Below, in pieces: positions 38,747-48,323 of a DNA stretch of 64,000 bases (position 1 is its first letter; every line of letters begins with the position of its first letter). The notes beneath the pieces are model-generated. The model had not been told where the DNA came from and ran no database searches. It worked only from the letters and a program-made list of their open reading frames with translations. The DNA comes from CAVVVS01 sp963751355 (GTDB taxonomy: Bacteria > Bacteroidota > Ignavibacteria > Ignavibacteriales > Ignavibacteriaceae): positions 1 through 64,000 of the forward strand of contig CAVVVS010000137.1 in assembly GCA_963751355.1 (NCBI GenBank), given 5' to 3'. A program made the position numbers and the translations under genes.

Positions 38747-40312
38747 ATGAAAAAAATATCACGCAGATTATTTTCTAAACAAACTGCTCTTGGCTTAAGC
38801 GGAGTGCTTTTATCTCCAGCACAAATTTTAAATTCTTTAACAAATCCTAATCAAAATAAACCCAATATTCTTTTTATTTGTTCTGATCAGCACTCCTATA
38901 AATATAATGGTTTTATGGGACATAAAATTGTCAGGACACCTAACTTGGATGAACTATCAAAAAATGGTGTAGTTTTTTCGAATACATACAGTGGACAGCC
39001 GGTTTGCGTTCCAGGAAGAGCTTGCCTTATGACTGGAATGTATGCTTCGGATTCAGGTTCCTACTGTAATTCAACTGTGTGGGATGGTAGTTATCCTATT
39101 TGGGGTAGTTATTTGCAAGATAACGGTTATTTTACCCGTGCTTACGGGAAATTAGACCTTGATGATACCAAGGATACCGGATTTGATGAAATTAAAACAA
39201 ACCATCCTCACAAACATAATCCTGATATAACCTCACTTTTCAGAAATCCTCTTTGTTATCGCATGAAAGAACGTCCTGGTGTTATGGGAAAAGCCAGGCA
39301 TGGGTATCATAAAACAGATTTCGATATTACTAATGAGGCAGTTAACTTTATTCAAAAGGAGAGTCATGAAATTGCTAAACCTTGGGTACTTTATCTGGGA
39401 TATTATCAACCGCATCCTCCTTTTGAAGCCAAAGAAGAATATTTTAATTTTTATAAAAATGAGGGAGTTAATTTGCCGGATGTTAAGCTTAAGGAATTAG
39501 AAAATTTACATTTGGTTTATCAACACTTGAGGCATTTTAAAAGAATTTCTACTCCAATTGAGAAGGAAAAAATGCGAAATGCCCGGATCGCTTACTTCGG
39601 GATGATAACTGAATTGGATATGCTAATCGGAAAAGTCATAACCGCTTTAAATAAATCTGATCAAATTGATAATACATATATAATTTATACATCTGATCAT
39701 GGTGAAACTCTGGGAGAACATGGACTCTGGTATAAAAATAATTTATTTGAAAACTCTGTAAGGGTTCCGTTTATAATTTCAGGGCCTGGGATTCCAAATA
39801 ATAAAAGAATTGACACGCCAATTTCACATATAGATTTAGTTCCTACAATATTAGACATTTCAAATTCGAGCAAACCAGAATATTTGCGAGGACGTTCTCT
39901 TATTCCGCTGATTATAAACAATAAAAGAAATGAAGATGAAGTCGTTTATAGTGAAAGCCATTCTGAAGGAAATTGTACCGGTTCGTTTATGATTAGAAAA
40001 GGGGAATGGAAATATATCTACTTTACCGATTATGAAGGTTTGTTATATAATCTTAAAACTGATCCTGAAGAGAAAATAAATTTGATTGATGAAAAATCTT
40101 TGAACAACGTTGTTGATGATTTGAAAAATGAACTTTTCAAACTCGTTGACACAAAAAAAATTACCTATGATGCTTTTAGAAAGCAAAAAAAGATACGGGA
40201 TACTCTGTTAAACAATTTAAAAAAAGACGAGTTAATTGCAAAATTTCAAAGCAGGCTGGGCGAGGGTCAGGCGAAAATTTTGACTGAGCAACTTAAGGAA
40301 GGAATTTATTAA
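38747..40312 (+). CDS. Sulfatase with CVPGR formylglycine motif
   Basis: Exported sulfatase of 521 residues. The start is set at ATG 38747, giving a Tat-like leader (KKISRRLFSKQTALGLSGV); a TTG start 87 bp upstream would add an unlikely extension. KPNILFICSDQHSYKYN begins the fold, and CVPGR at about residue 87 fits CxPxR, with G in the usual S/T position but still compatible with maturation. GKLDLDD, YQPHPPFEAKEEYF, TSDHGETLGEHGLW and GLLYNLKTDPEEKINL follow the family. Choline-sulfatase/iduronate-like subgroups show this SDQ start. It lies between the amidohydrolase and beta-helix genes. Confidence 0.88.
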   Translation: MKKISRRLFSKQTALGLSGVLLSPAQILNSLTNPNQNKPNILFICSDQHSYKYNGFMGHKIVRTPNLDELSKNGVVFSNTYSGQPVCVPGRACLMTGMYASDSGSYCNSTVWDGSYPIWGSYLQDNGYFTRAYGKLDLDDTKDTGFDEIKTNHPHKHNPDITSLFRNPLCYRMKERPGVMGKARHGYHKTDFDITNEAVNFIQKESHEIAKPWVLYLGYYQPHPPFEAKEEYFNFYKNEGVNLPDVKLKELENLHLVYQHLRHFKRISTPIEKEKMRNARIAYFGMITELDMLIGKVITALNKSDQIDNTYIIYTSDHGETLGEHGLWYKNNLFENSVRVPFIISGPGIPNNKRIDTPISHIDLVPTILDISNSSKPEYLRGRSLIPLIINNKRNEDEVVYSESHSEGNCTGSFMIRKGEWKYIYFTDYEGLLYNLKTDPEEKINLIDEKSLNNVVDDLKNELFKLVDTKKITYDAFRKQKKIRDTLLNNLKKDELIAKFQSRLGEGQAKILTEQLKEGIY

Positions 40313-40499
40313 ATGTTATTTATAAGTGAATTTTAATTCTGATTTCTTAACTCAACTATTTATTTCTAAAGAAAAGATTTGTAATTGATTAAAAAGTTAA
40401 AGTGAAAATGTTTTAAAATATATCAATGTGATGCGTGTAATAAAAAACAAAATGTTTATTAGGGTTCATTTAAAAATTAAAATTAAGAGAGTGAAGCAG

Positions 40500-41855
40500 A
40501 TGCAAAGCCTTAATATTATTAGAATATTCTTTATCCTTTTAATATCGTCGATCTGCATTTTAGGGCAGGATTTAACCGGGCAAATAAAATGGAGTTATTC
40601 AGCAATAGTGTTCAAAGAAAATAATAAAGCATTTGCCGAGAACAGATACGGAAAAATTATAATGCAGGGTAAAGCGGATGTCGATGATGCGGACGTAATT
40701 CAAAAAGCGGTTAATTCGGTTGCACCTGCCGGTGAATTAAAAATTATGCAAGGCAAATATATTCTTAATAAGACAATAGAAATCAACGACAATATAAAAC
40801 TTACAGGGGAAGGGAGGGGGACAGTACTTGTACCTCCGCTCGATGATTTTGCCATAAAAATAAAAAAGAGTGAAAAAATAAAAAAATTTCCGAGACCTCA
40901 CCATGTAAGGCAGGGTTATCCTCTCTATGCAATGATTATACATGATTTGACGATTGATGGAAAGAGAAAAAATTTGTTGAATAGTGGAATGGGTATATCG
41001 TTAAACGGTTTTTGGTCTTCGAGTTTTATGAATCTATGGATTCAAAACATAAATAATGCGTTAACTCTGAATCACGTCCACGAAAGTGATTTTAGAAATA
41101 TTTATCTGATAGGAACCGGTAACAAAAAAAACAAAGAAGCAGGAGTTGTAATAAACGGTTGTGATAACATTCATATAAGCGGTCTTTACGTTATTTACCA
41201 AAATTATGTAGGGCTGGAAATTAATCTTTCCAAACTTGTATTCATTACTCAATCGATGTTTCACGGATGGTTGGTACAAGATAATATGATTCCCGCAAAG
41301 TATCCGCTTATTCAAATAAAAGACTCAAACATAGGCACTAATAATGAAAACAGGTACAAGGCGGATGTTGTAATTGAAAACAGCAGAATCACTGTTGGAG
41401 GAAAAGGAACAAGTGCGGTAAGTATAATAAACAGTCCGGCGACAATAAGGCAGTGCGTGGCAACATGCGGATTCGGGACAAGTATAATCAGTGTAGTAAA
41501 AAATTCACGTGTAAATGTATCGGATAATTCATTTTATACTTACTTGCCTCTGCCCGCAGGCACTTATGTGTTTTATGGAGAAGATTCAGAAGCGATATTT
41601 AAAAATAACGTGATAAGCACTCGGAATCTTCAAGTATGCTTAGAAGGTATGCGCAACAGTATAATAGCGGATAACCGTTTTACCACAGAATCGAAAGCGC
41701 CGAATGTTTTAATCGGTTCAGAGGGAGGACAGTCTAGCCGTAACATTCAGGTCCGGGGAAATATTTTTCGAAAAGATAAACTTGAAGATGCGGTTAAAGT
41801 TGAGCCGAATTCAAAGAACATAAAAGTATTCGACAATCAATTGTGGATTAAATAG
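40500..41855 (+). CDS. Secreted right-handed beta-helix protein (pectate lyase superfamily-like)
   Basis: About 451 residues from the ATG at 40500, chosen because the signal peptide (MQSLNIIRIFFILLISSICI) starts there. ADVDDADVIQKAVNSVAPAG and LKIMQGKYILNKTIEI are the start of a pectate-lyase-3-like helix, and strands with repeated N residues (VIENSRITVGG, NNVISTRNLQV, NSIIADNRFTTE) follow. Such proteins cleave or bind polyuronides or sulfated glycans. It has no T9SS tail. It follows the sulfatase by 188 bp. A decayed duplicate of its leader is downstream at 41906. Confidence 0.75.
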   Translation: MQSLNIIRIFFILLISSICILGQDLTGQIKWSYSAIVFKENNKAFAENRYGKIIMQGKADVDDADVIQKAVNSVAPAGELKIMQGKYILNKTIEINDNIKLTGEGRGTVLVPPLDDFAIKIKKSEKIKKFPRPHHVRQGYPLYAMIIHDLTIDGKRKNLLNSGMGISLNGFWSSSFMNLWIQNINNALTLNHVHESDFRNIYLIGTGNKKNKEAGVVINGCDNIHISGLYVIYQNYVGLEINLSKLVFITQSMFHGWLVQDNMIPAKYPLIQIKDSNIGTNNENRYKADVVIENSRITVGGKGTSAVSIINSPATIRQCVATCGFGTSIISVVKNSRVNVSDNSFYTYLPLPAGTYVFYGEDSEAIFKNNVISTRNLQVCLEGMRNSIIADNRFTTESKAPNVLIGSEGGQSSRNIQVRGNIFRKDKLEDAVKVEPNSKNIKVFDNQLWIK

Positions 41856-41905
41856 AAAATTATCGGGGGATAATTTTAAAATTGAATTTAAAGGAAGATG
41901 GCGAA

Positions 41906-42003
41906 ATGCAGCGGTATAATTTTATTAAGCTGTTTTTTGCTTGATATCATCGGTCTGTATCTTTGGTTAGGATTTAGAGGTATTAAATTACTTGCAGCTG
42001 TAA
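41906..42003 (+). pseudogene. Decayed copy of a beta-helix-gene signal peptide
   Basis: ATG at 41906, after an AAGGAAG ribosome site, reads MQRYNFIKLFFA. One base off it continues LISSVCIFG, a stop in place of Q, then DLEVLNY. The upstream gene has MQSLNIIRIFFILLISSICILGQDL. The parallel shows a gene relic: start, leader and first residues remain, with a frameshift and a CAG-to-TAG change, then nothing recognisable. Confidence 0.55.
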
Positions 42004-42386
42004 TAAATTAAACATACAGGAAAAAAGTAGAAAGGATTTTTCTAATAGCTTAGAAGTAAGTTTGCTGAAAAAATAATTTAACGAGTAAAAGTGAAATGAA
42101 GGATGAAATCTTAAAAATTCTACCTGAACTTTAGCCCAGATTATTAAATTATGTTTAATACTTTTATAAATAATTTTTGTTAATTAATTAGATAGTAAAA
42201 TAGTATATAACCTATTCCGGGCTTGAACAGTATTTTATTTGATAGTTATGAAAACGGAACATGTCTTTCTGTTTCGCCCGCCAGGATTTTTAAATGGGAA
42301 ATTAACTGGAATATTTAATAATCGTTTACTTAGGAAATCATCTAAATCTCGAGCAATCGACAAAATTCTAAAAGGAGTCTGAGCCA
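42004..42386 (+). other. Intergenic region upstream of M14 carboxypeptidase
   Basis: No intact gene is seen between the leader relic and the carboxypeptidase. A 12-codon frame at about 42097 (MKDEILKILPEL) is too short to support. TCGTTTACTTAGG near 42322 resembles one half-site of the recurring direct repeat, with no clear second copy. Confidence 0.4.
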
Positions 42387-43652
42387 ATGGTAAAAAGTAT
42401 GGCGTTATTTAAACGGTTGACTTTAATAACATTAATATTCACTTCGATAAGTTTTAGCCAATACAGACCGAAAACAGACAGTACGGGTAAAGTTATAGCA
42501 CCTACTGATCTAAAATTTATAAATACAAGTATTGAAAATGCTTCTCCGTTATTCTGGGATTATGATCCTGAAGGTAAAATTCATATTCACTTGTTATATG
42601 ATTATGAAAGAAATACGCTAAACCGTGCTTTGGCAACCTGGTATTTTCAAATATTTGCGACGGCAGGTTCGGATTTAACATTTGTACTTGAAGATTTTTA
42701 TAACATTTGGAACGGGCAATTAGATCTTACCGATGCTACAGCCGAGATTATTGGTTTTATTTCCGAAGACGGAAAGAGTTGGGAACCCCGGAAAATGAAA
42801 TACATTAAGGATAGGCAAAAATTAGAGATAACAATTCACATGGATTCCGATTCACTCTATTTCGCGCGGTTGGAACCATACCGCATAAGTGATCTGGAAA
42901 AACTTGAATCGGAAATAGCGGATAATCCTCTTATAAAGATTACAAAGATCGGAAATACATATCAAGGGAGACCTCTTGAAATTATCCGTGTCGGTCACAG
43001 TAACGCTCCCCATAAAATATTTATCCGTGCCCGCGCCCATTCTTTTGAATGCGGCGGTAATTGGGCGGTTCAGGGATTAATCGAGAGTCTCCTTGATGAT
43101 AGTTATAAATCAAATAAGTATCTGGATAGGTATGCTGTCTATATTATGCCGATGGCAAATAAAGACGGGGTGGCCCATGGCTTTACACGTTTTACAGTTG
43201 GCGGAGTTAATCTTAACCGCAATTGGGATAAACTAGCTAATCCGAAATATGATCCCGAGGATGCGTATCTCCAAGCTTGGATTGAAAAAATGATTAAACA
43301 AGGTCGGAAGCCTGAACTTGCCATAGATTTTCATAACGATGGATATGGTAATGTGCATTTTGCATATCCGGATGTTAGTCCTGAAAGATACAAAAGGTAT
43401 AAATATAATATGGCGCACTTTGAGAAATTGCTGTACAAATATACCTGGTTTACAGAAGGGGCTGAAAGTGCTAGTTTCAGAAATCCTGGTACTCTTGCTG
43501 AAGGTCTTATTGAAAGATACAATATAGATGCTTTGATTTATGAATTAAATGATAACTGGATCGCGGGTCTTTCAAAAATTCCAACCGGAAAGGACTGGGA
43601 ACTTTTAGGTAAACAATTAAGAGATGTATTTTATTATTATTTTGATAAATAA
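42387..43652 (+). CDS. Secreted M14 zinc carboxypeptidase-like protein
   Basis: A 421-residue exported protein with an AAAGGAG ribosome site and leader (FKRLTLITLIFTSISFS). Residues 30-170 form a beta-rich N-domain typical of M14 cytosolic carboxypeptidase-type proteins. The peptidase part has RARAHSFECGGNW (zinc His and Glu), FTVGGVNLNRNWDK, AIDFHNDGYGNVHF (third zinc His) and LIYELNDNWI (catalytic Glu). It would cleave a C-terminal residue or an amide-linked acyl group in the periplasm. Among glycan-degrading neighbours it may trim peptides linked to the polysaccharide. A second in-frame ATG lies at 42399. Confidence 0.82.
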   Translation: MVKSMALFKRLTLITLIFTSISFSQYRPKTDSTGKVIAPTDLKFINTSIENASPLFWDYDPEGKIHIHLLYDYERNTLNRALATWYFQIFATAGSDLTFVLEDFYNIWNGQLDLTDATAEIIGFISEDGKSWEPRKMKYIKDRQKLEITIHMDSDSLYFARLEPYRISDLEKLESEIADNPLIKITKIGNTYQGRPLEIIRVGHSNAPHKIFIRARAHSFECGGNWAVQGLIESLLDDSYKSNKYLDRYAVYIMPMANKDGVAHGFTRFTVGGVNLNRNWDKLANPKYDPEDAYLQAWIEKMIKQGRKPELAIDFHNDGYGNVHFAYPDVSPERYKRYKYNMAHFEKLLYKYTWFTEGAESASFRNPGTLAEGLIERYNIDALIYELNDNWIAGLSKIPTGKDWELLGKQLRDVFYYYFDK

Positions 43653-43979
43653 ACAAATATCAAAACATAAATTAAGGTAGATGAAAAATAATCAATGTGA
43701 AGGAATCTTTTCTTCATCATACTTGAAATGTGAGTTTAGTATAAAACAGCTGACGGATATAATCTCCAGGGTATTGTCTAAGAATTTATTCTCTTTGTAA
43801 GCGGGAAAATATCGGAATAGATGTAAGGAACGTAACGGTAAAATTTGGAATTAGGGTGAAGTCATGCGGGTATTACTGAAAGCGTTTAAAAAAGATCAAA
43901 GAGATGCTATTGTAACAACGATAGATATTGAAAGGGAAATTAATAACTTGAATGAATAACATTTATAAAGGATTCTAAA
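43653..43979 (+). other. Intergenic region with a possible gene-end relic
   Basis: No intact gene. A 31-codon frame from ATG 43864 to 43959 reads RVLLKAFKKDQRDAIVTTID and EREINNLNE. It looks like the C-terminal tail of a larger lost protein rather than a gene of its own, and no ribosome site is seen. Confidence 0.3.
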
Positions 43980-45464
43980 ATGAACATTAGAATTTTATCA
44001 TTTGTTTTACTTTTTATTTTAATTTTCCTCGCCGCAGAGTTTGTTCCTGCTCAAGATTCAACTAAAATTGATCTTGTTCGTGAACGAATGGTTGAGAAAA
44101 TGGATAAACTGGGATTAAGGTTTAGTCATCAGGCCATTGTAGAAACGCCAACAGAAGTTCTGAAAATCCCTAAAAACATTATTGCTTTGAAAGATAAATT
44201 TACCGTTGCAAAAACAGCACCAACAATTGAATTCTGCACAATTCCCATACCAAACCACGAGAGATGCCAACTCAATCCGCCCCCTCAATTTCATCCTACA
44301 TTATGGTCAAGCTGGGGACAAGGTAATTTTTCGGAACTTACTCAGACTTATTATGCAGCTATAGGGAATCATCGTTTTCCCCAAGCTCGTATTTATATTG
44401 CAGAATATAATACGAATACAAAGACAATTGATTTGACCTCTGAAATCAATCAGGTATTGGGTCGAAATTTAAATCCCAATGATTATGGTGATGGAAAAAT
44501 TCACGGATGGCTGCAGTTTTATAATGGCACGGATCTTTATTTTATTACTTATTGGGCAGAGTACCCGGCACCTGCAGATAAATATTTTCATGAAGGATAT
44601 GACGGTTCTCATATCATGAGTTATAATGTAATTACCAAAAAATTCACCGACTACGGCGTACCGATGCCGAGAGTCAGCTGGCCTTTCGATTGATTGGATA
44701 CAAAGCGCGGACTTCTGTTTGGCGTTGGTGTTAACAGTGAATTTTTATGTTATGATCTAAAAAAACACAAGGTTCGTTTTGCCGGTTTTCCTCAAGACGG
44801 AATAATGTGGAGCAACCGTTGTATGGTCGTAGATGAGAAAACGGGATACGTTTATTCTTCCAATTCTTCGAAACTTAACAAAAACGTACATATGATTAGG
44901 TACAATCCCGCAGCAAATAAATTTAAAGAAATGAAAAGTACTGTTCCGCCGGAAGAAGATAATGGCGGATTAGGGCAAATACGCGCTTCAACACAAAACA
45001 GGCTAAAAGATGGAAGTATTATTTGTGTCACCAAATGGGATAATGCTGGCGGTTCCGGCGGAGAACTATTCAAATTTTTCCCCGACAAAGATAGTGTTAA
45101 AACTCTTTCTTTATGCTGGCCCGGTAAGGAGCGTTATACAACAAGTATGGCAATTAGTCCGAACGAAAAATATCTCTATTATTTACCTGGTGCGCACGGT
45201 GTTGCATATACCGAAGGCTGTCCCGTTGTCCAGTATAATTTAAAAACAAAAAAATCTAAGGTGCTCGCATTCTTGTTTCCCTATTTGTATAATAAATTCG
45301 GTTATGTACCGAGCGGATCGTTTTCCCTTAGACTTGATAGTAAAGGTGAGCGGCTGTTTATTTGTATGAACGGGCAGTTTATCAAATATGAGGATATAAA
45401 AACTGTTGTTTTCGGCGACCCGTCAATTATTGTTATACATATTCCCGAATTCGAAAGAAATTAA
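43980..45464 (+). CDS. Secreted propeller-like protein with in-frame TGA, function unknown
   Basis: Two open frames, 43980-44693 and 44697-45464, are in the same phase and separated only by TGA at 44691-44693. Together they would code about 494 residues with a signal peptide (ILSFVLLFILIFLAAEFVPAQ). Repeated strand patterns (GRNLNPNDYGDGKIHGWLQF, YLYYLPGAHG, GLLFGVGVNSEFLCYDLKKH) resemble a beta-propeller. I do not recognise the family. The context WPFD-stop-LDTKRG suggests a lost Trp codon, a G-to-A change. Neighbouring genes are also broken. TGA is a normal stop elsewhere in the window, so the gene is probably defective. Confidence 0.55.
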
Positions 45465-45836
45465 AAAGAACTTTTAAATTGTAATGCCCAAGTTTAACAT
45501 ATAAAGTAAGGATTGAACAAATGCCTCTCATTTTAAATCGAGATCAGGTTCTTGACATATACTCAGAAGCAGCAGTTAAAAAATGAGTATTACCTACTTT
45601 TAATGTTGAAAACTTAACAACAGCGGAAGCTATTTTGGAAGCCGTAAAAGATTACGGTGAAAGTATCGACGTTAATAACCTGCCGATTATTATTGGGATT
45701 ACAAATAATTATTCAAAGTGCCCGAAATCCGTATTTTACACACAAACAAGTAAATAGGAAGTCGGACTTAAACTTTTTTTTCCCCGATTTATCAATTCTT
45801 ACTTCTCCCGATTCACCGTATGAAAAGCTTAGGGTA

Positions 45837-47612
45837 GGGGCTGTCCAAAAAGTAAGGAACGATAATTGGATATTGTAGAGAATAAATCAAAAAATAAGAG
45901 CGAATAAAATGAATGATTCTCTATTTAAAGAAAATATATCAAAGGATTCTCAAAAGAGAAAAAGAAGGAAAAAGAGATCAAGTAAGCCAAAGTTTATCGA
46001 ATATAAACAGCACCAGGGAATGCTACTTCCCCCATCGATAGAAGAGATGATACCGGAGAAACATGTAGTAAGAACGGTAAATAAAGTAATAGAAACAATG
46101 AAACTAGAATCATTGATGAACACATACAAAGGAGGAGGTAGAAGCTCATATTCACCTCTAATGTTATTAAAGGTATTGATATATGCATATGTAATGAAGA
46201 TATACAGTTCGAGACGAATATCAAAAGCACTAAGAGAAGACATAAACTTTATGTGGCTGAGTGGTATGCAGAGACCGGATTTCAGGACAATAAATAATTT
46301 CCGGTCAGGAAGATTGAAGGGAGTAATAGATAAGGTATTTTCATCGATGATAATATTTTTGACAGACAATAAATATATAAAGCTGGAAGATTATTTTGTA
46401 GACGGGACAAAGATAGAGGCAAATGCAAACCGGTATAGTTATGTATGGTCAAAAAACACTCAGAGATATAAAGCAATGACTACAAAGAAAATAAAAGAAC
46501 TGCTGAAGGAAATCGAAAAGATAAATCAGGAAGAAGAGAAAAAATACGGAGAAGAAGATCTGGAAGAATTGGGTGATAAAACGGAGATAACATCGAAGGA
46601 AATAGAAGAACAGGTTGAAAAATTAAATAAGATTATCAGTCAAATAGGCGAAAACTCAGAAGAGAAAAAAGAAGATAAAAACAATGGAAAGAAAAACAGA
46701 AAGCTAAAGAGTGCTGCAAATAAGTTGAGCAAAAAATATCTGCCAAAGCTCAGAAAATATGAAGAACAGGAAAAGATAGAAGGTATCAGAAGCAGTTATT
46801 CAAAAACAGATAAAGATGCAACATTTTTTATGAATAAAGAGAAACAATACCGTCCCTCATACAATGTAATAATAGGAACAGAAGAGCAGTTAATAGTAAA
46901 TTACAGTCTGCATCAAAAGGCCTCAGAAGTAGATAAGTTTGTCCCACATATGAAGAGATTGAAACAGGTAACAAACGGAAAAAATCCAAGCAGAGCAATA
47001 GGAGATGGCACATATGGTTCAGAAGAGAATTATGATTTTCTGAAGAAAGAAAAAATAGGAAGTTATCTGAAATATCCGGGATTTTATCAAGAGGTAACCG
47101 GAGTGGCAGAAAAGAAGCGTTTTGGCAGAATAAATTTTATATACAAGAAAGAAGGCGATAAGCTATATTGCCCTGAAGGAAGAGAGATGTCAGTTGAGCG
47201 TATCGAGGAAAAGATAACTGAGAATGGATACAAACAGGTAAACAGAATATATAAGGGGGATTGCAAAGGATGCAAATATCTTTCTGTCTGCAGTAAATCA
47301 GCACGAGGTAGAACGGTACAGCTTAATAAGAAATTGGAAAAATATAAGTGGCTAACAAAAAAGAATCTATGTTCGCCATTGGGTCTAGAGCTAAGGAAGA
47401 GACGAAATGTGGATGTGGAAACAGTATTTGGAGATATAAAACAGAATCAGGGATTTAGAAGATTTAATCTAAGAGGATTGGAAAAAGTGAATACAGAATT
47501 TGGCTTAGTTGCAATGGCACATAACATTAAGAAAGTAGGAGCAATGATCAACTAAGTGTAGGTTGATCATTGATTCCATTAAGTATGGAAAAAATACTTT
47601 TTAGTCAGCCCC
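45837..47612 (+). mobile_element. IS1182-family insertion sequence
   Basis: The element of about 1776 bp begins GGGGCTGTCCAAAAAGTA (45837-45854) and ends with TACTTTTTAGTCAGCCCC (47595-47612). These are inverted repeats that match at 15 of 18 positions. It contains one complete transposase. No clear target duplication is seen (left flank AGGGTA, right flank ATAAAA). The insertion falls inside the aldolase gene and appears to remove several codons. The coding and termini look intact, so it may still be mobile. Confidence 0.85.
45909..47555 (+). CDS. IS1182-family transposase
   Basis: A 548-residue DDE transposase. LLPPSIEEMIPEKHVVRTVNKVIE, LMLLKVLIYAYVMKIYSSRRI and DFRTINNFR are the usual N-terminal DUF772-type blocks. 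FVDGTKIEANANRYS has the first catalytic aspartate, AIGDGTYGSEENYDFL the second, and RRNVDVETVFGDIKQNQGFRRF the glutamate. A lysine/glutamate-rich insertion of about 100 residues lies in the middle, and a cysteine cluster (CKGCKYLSVCSKS) is near the C-terminus. It starts 72 bp inside the left inverted repeat. No frameshift is seen. Confidence 0.92.
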   Translation: MNDSLFKENISKDSQKRKRRKKRSSKPKFIEYKQHQGMLLPPSIEEMIPEKHVVRTVNKVIETMKLESLMNTYKGGGRSSYSPLMLLKVLIYAYVMKIYSSRRISKALREDINFMWLSGMQRPDFRTINNFRSGRLKGVIDKVFSSMIIFLTDNKYIKLEDYFVDGTKIEANANRYSYVWSKNTQRYKAMTTKKIKELLKEIEKINQEEEKKYGEEDLEELGDKTEITSKEIEEQVEKLNKIISQIGENSEEKKEDKNNGKKNRKLKSAANKLSKKYLPKLRKYEEQEKIEGIRSSYSKTDKDATFFMNKEKQYRPSYNVIIGTEEQLIVNYSLHQKASEVDKFVPHMKRLKQVTNGKNPSRAIGDGTYGSEENYDFLKKEKIGSYLKYPGFYQEVTGVAEKKRFGRINFIYKKEGDKLYCPEGREMSVERIEEKITENGYKQVNRIYKGDCKGCKYLSVCSKSARGRTVQLNKKLEKYKWLTKKNLCSPLGLELRKRRNVDVETVFGDIKQNQGFRRFNLRGLEKVNTEFGLVAMAHNIKKVGAMIN

Positions 47613-48323
47613 ATAAAATGGGACAATGATCGGGAACCGTTAATGTGGAACATGGAACAATTTTCTTCTATAATGTTTGATGCATCTACTTTACCTTTAG
47701 ATAAAAATATTGAGAAGACTAAGGCATTTGTAGAAGAGAATAAAAATAAAATTGTAATCGAAGGTGCTTGCGATGAAATTTCATCTGCAGGTTCGGAGAA
47801 AAATGATTTAACTACTCCTGATTTGGCTGAAAAATGTTATCGTCAAACAGGTGTTGATATAATTGTTCCAAATCTCGGTATCGAGCATCGAGCAAGCGAA
47901 GCGGAATTAAAATATCGGGATGATTTGGCTCGAGGGATAAGTAATAAAATAGGAACGCATCTTTGTCTGCATGGTACATCTTCCGTTTCAACCGAAAAAT
48001 TGTCAAATCTATTTGACGACGGAATCTGCAAAGTTAATATTTGGAATGCGTTTGAAAGAGATTCTTCGCCGGTACTTTTCGAAGATATGATTAAAAATTC
48101 TTCTAAAGTTGTCGGATATGAAAAAACAAATTCATTTCTTTCTAAAGAATTACTCGGAAATAAATCTGTTGAAAAAAGTCAACCGTCAATTGATTATTTT
48201 ACAACAGCATACCGGTAGGAAATAATTTTCCGCGAAATGAAAAATATTGTTAAAAAATATCTCTTTCTTTGGTATGTATGAGAATGAATTAAAGTACTCG
48301 ATTGAATAAAAAAGGATTTAACC

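Larger units (their letters stand above)
45521..48218 (+). pseudogene. Class II aldolase-like gene, decayed and split by an IS
   Basis: The left part starts MPLILNRDQVLDIY and runs through VLPTFNVENLTTAEAILEAV and NNLPIIIGITNNY. It has TGA at 45584 and TAG at 45755, both likely former Trp codons, and a one-base slip at the T8 run near 45766-45773. It ends at SPYEKLRV, where the IS begins at 45837. The right part resumes after 47612 with IKWDNDREPLMWNMEQFSSIMFDAS and continues to LHGTSSV and KVNIWNAFERDSS. By the family pattern a HLDH-type zinc/catalytic segment should lie at the junction and seems missing. It would have cleaved a sugar bisphosphate or related ketose, next to an FGGY kinase. 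Confidence 0.85.

Noticed and set aside
43980..45757. TGA read as tryptophan (recoded stop) because TGA falls at likely Trp positions
   Set aside because: Many intact genes here end normally at TGA (for example the GH36 lipoprotein and both GH2 genes), and TAG and TAA also interrupt genes in the same cluster. Gene decay fits better.
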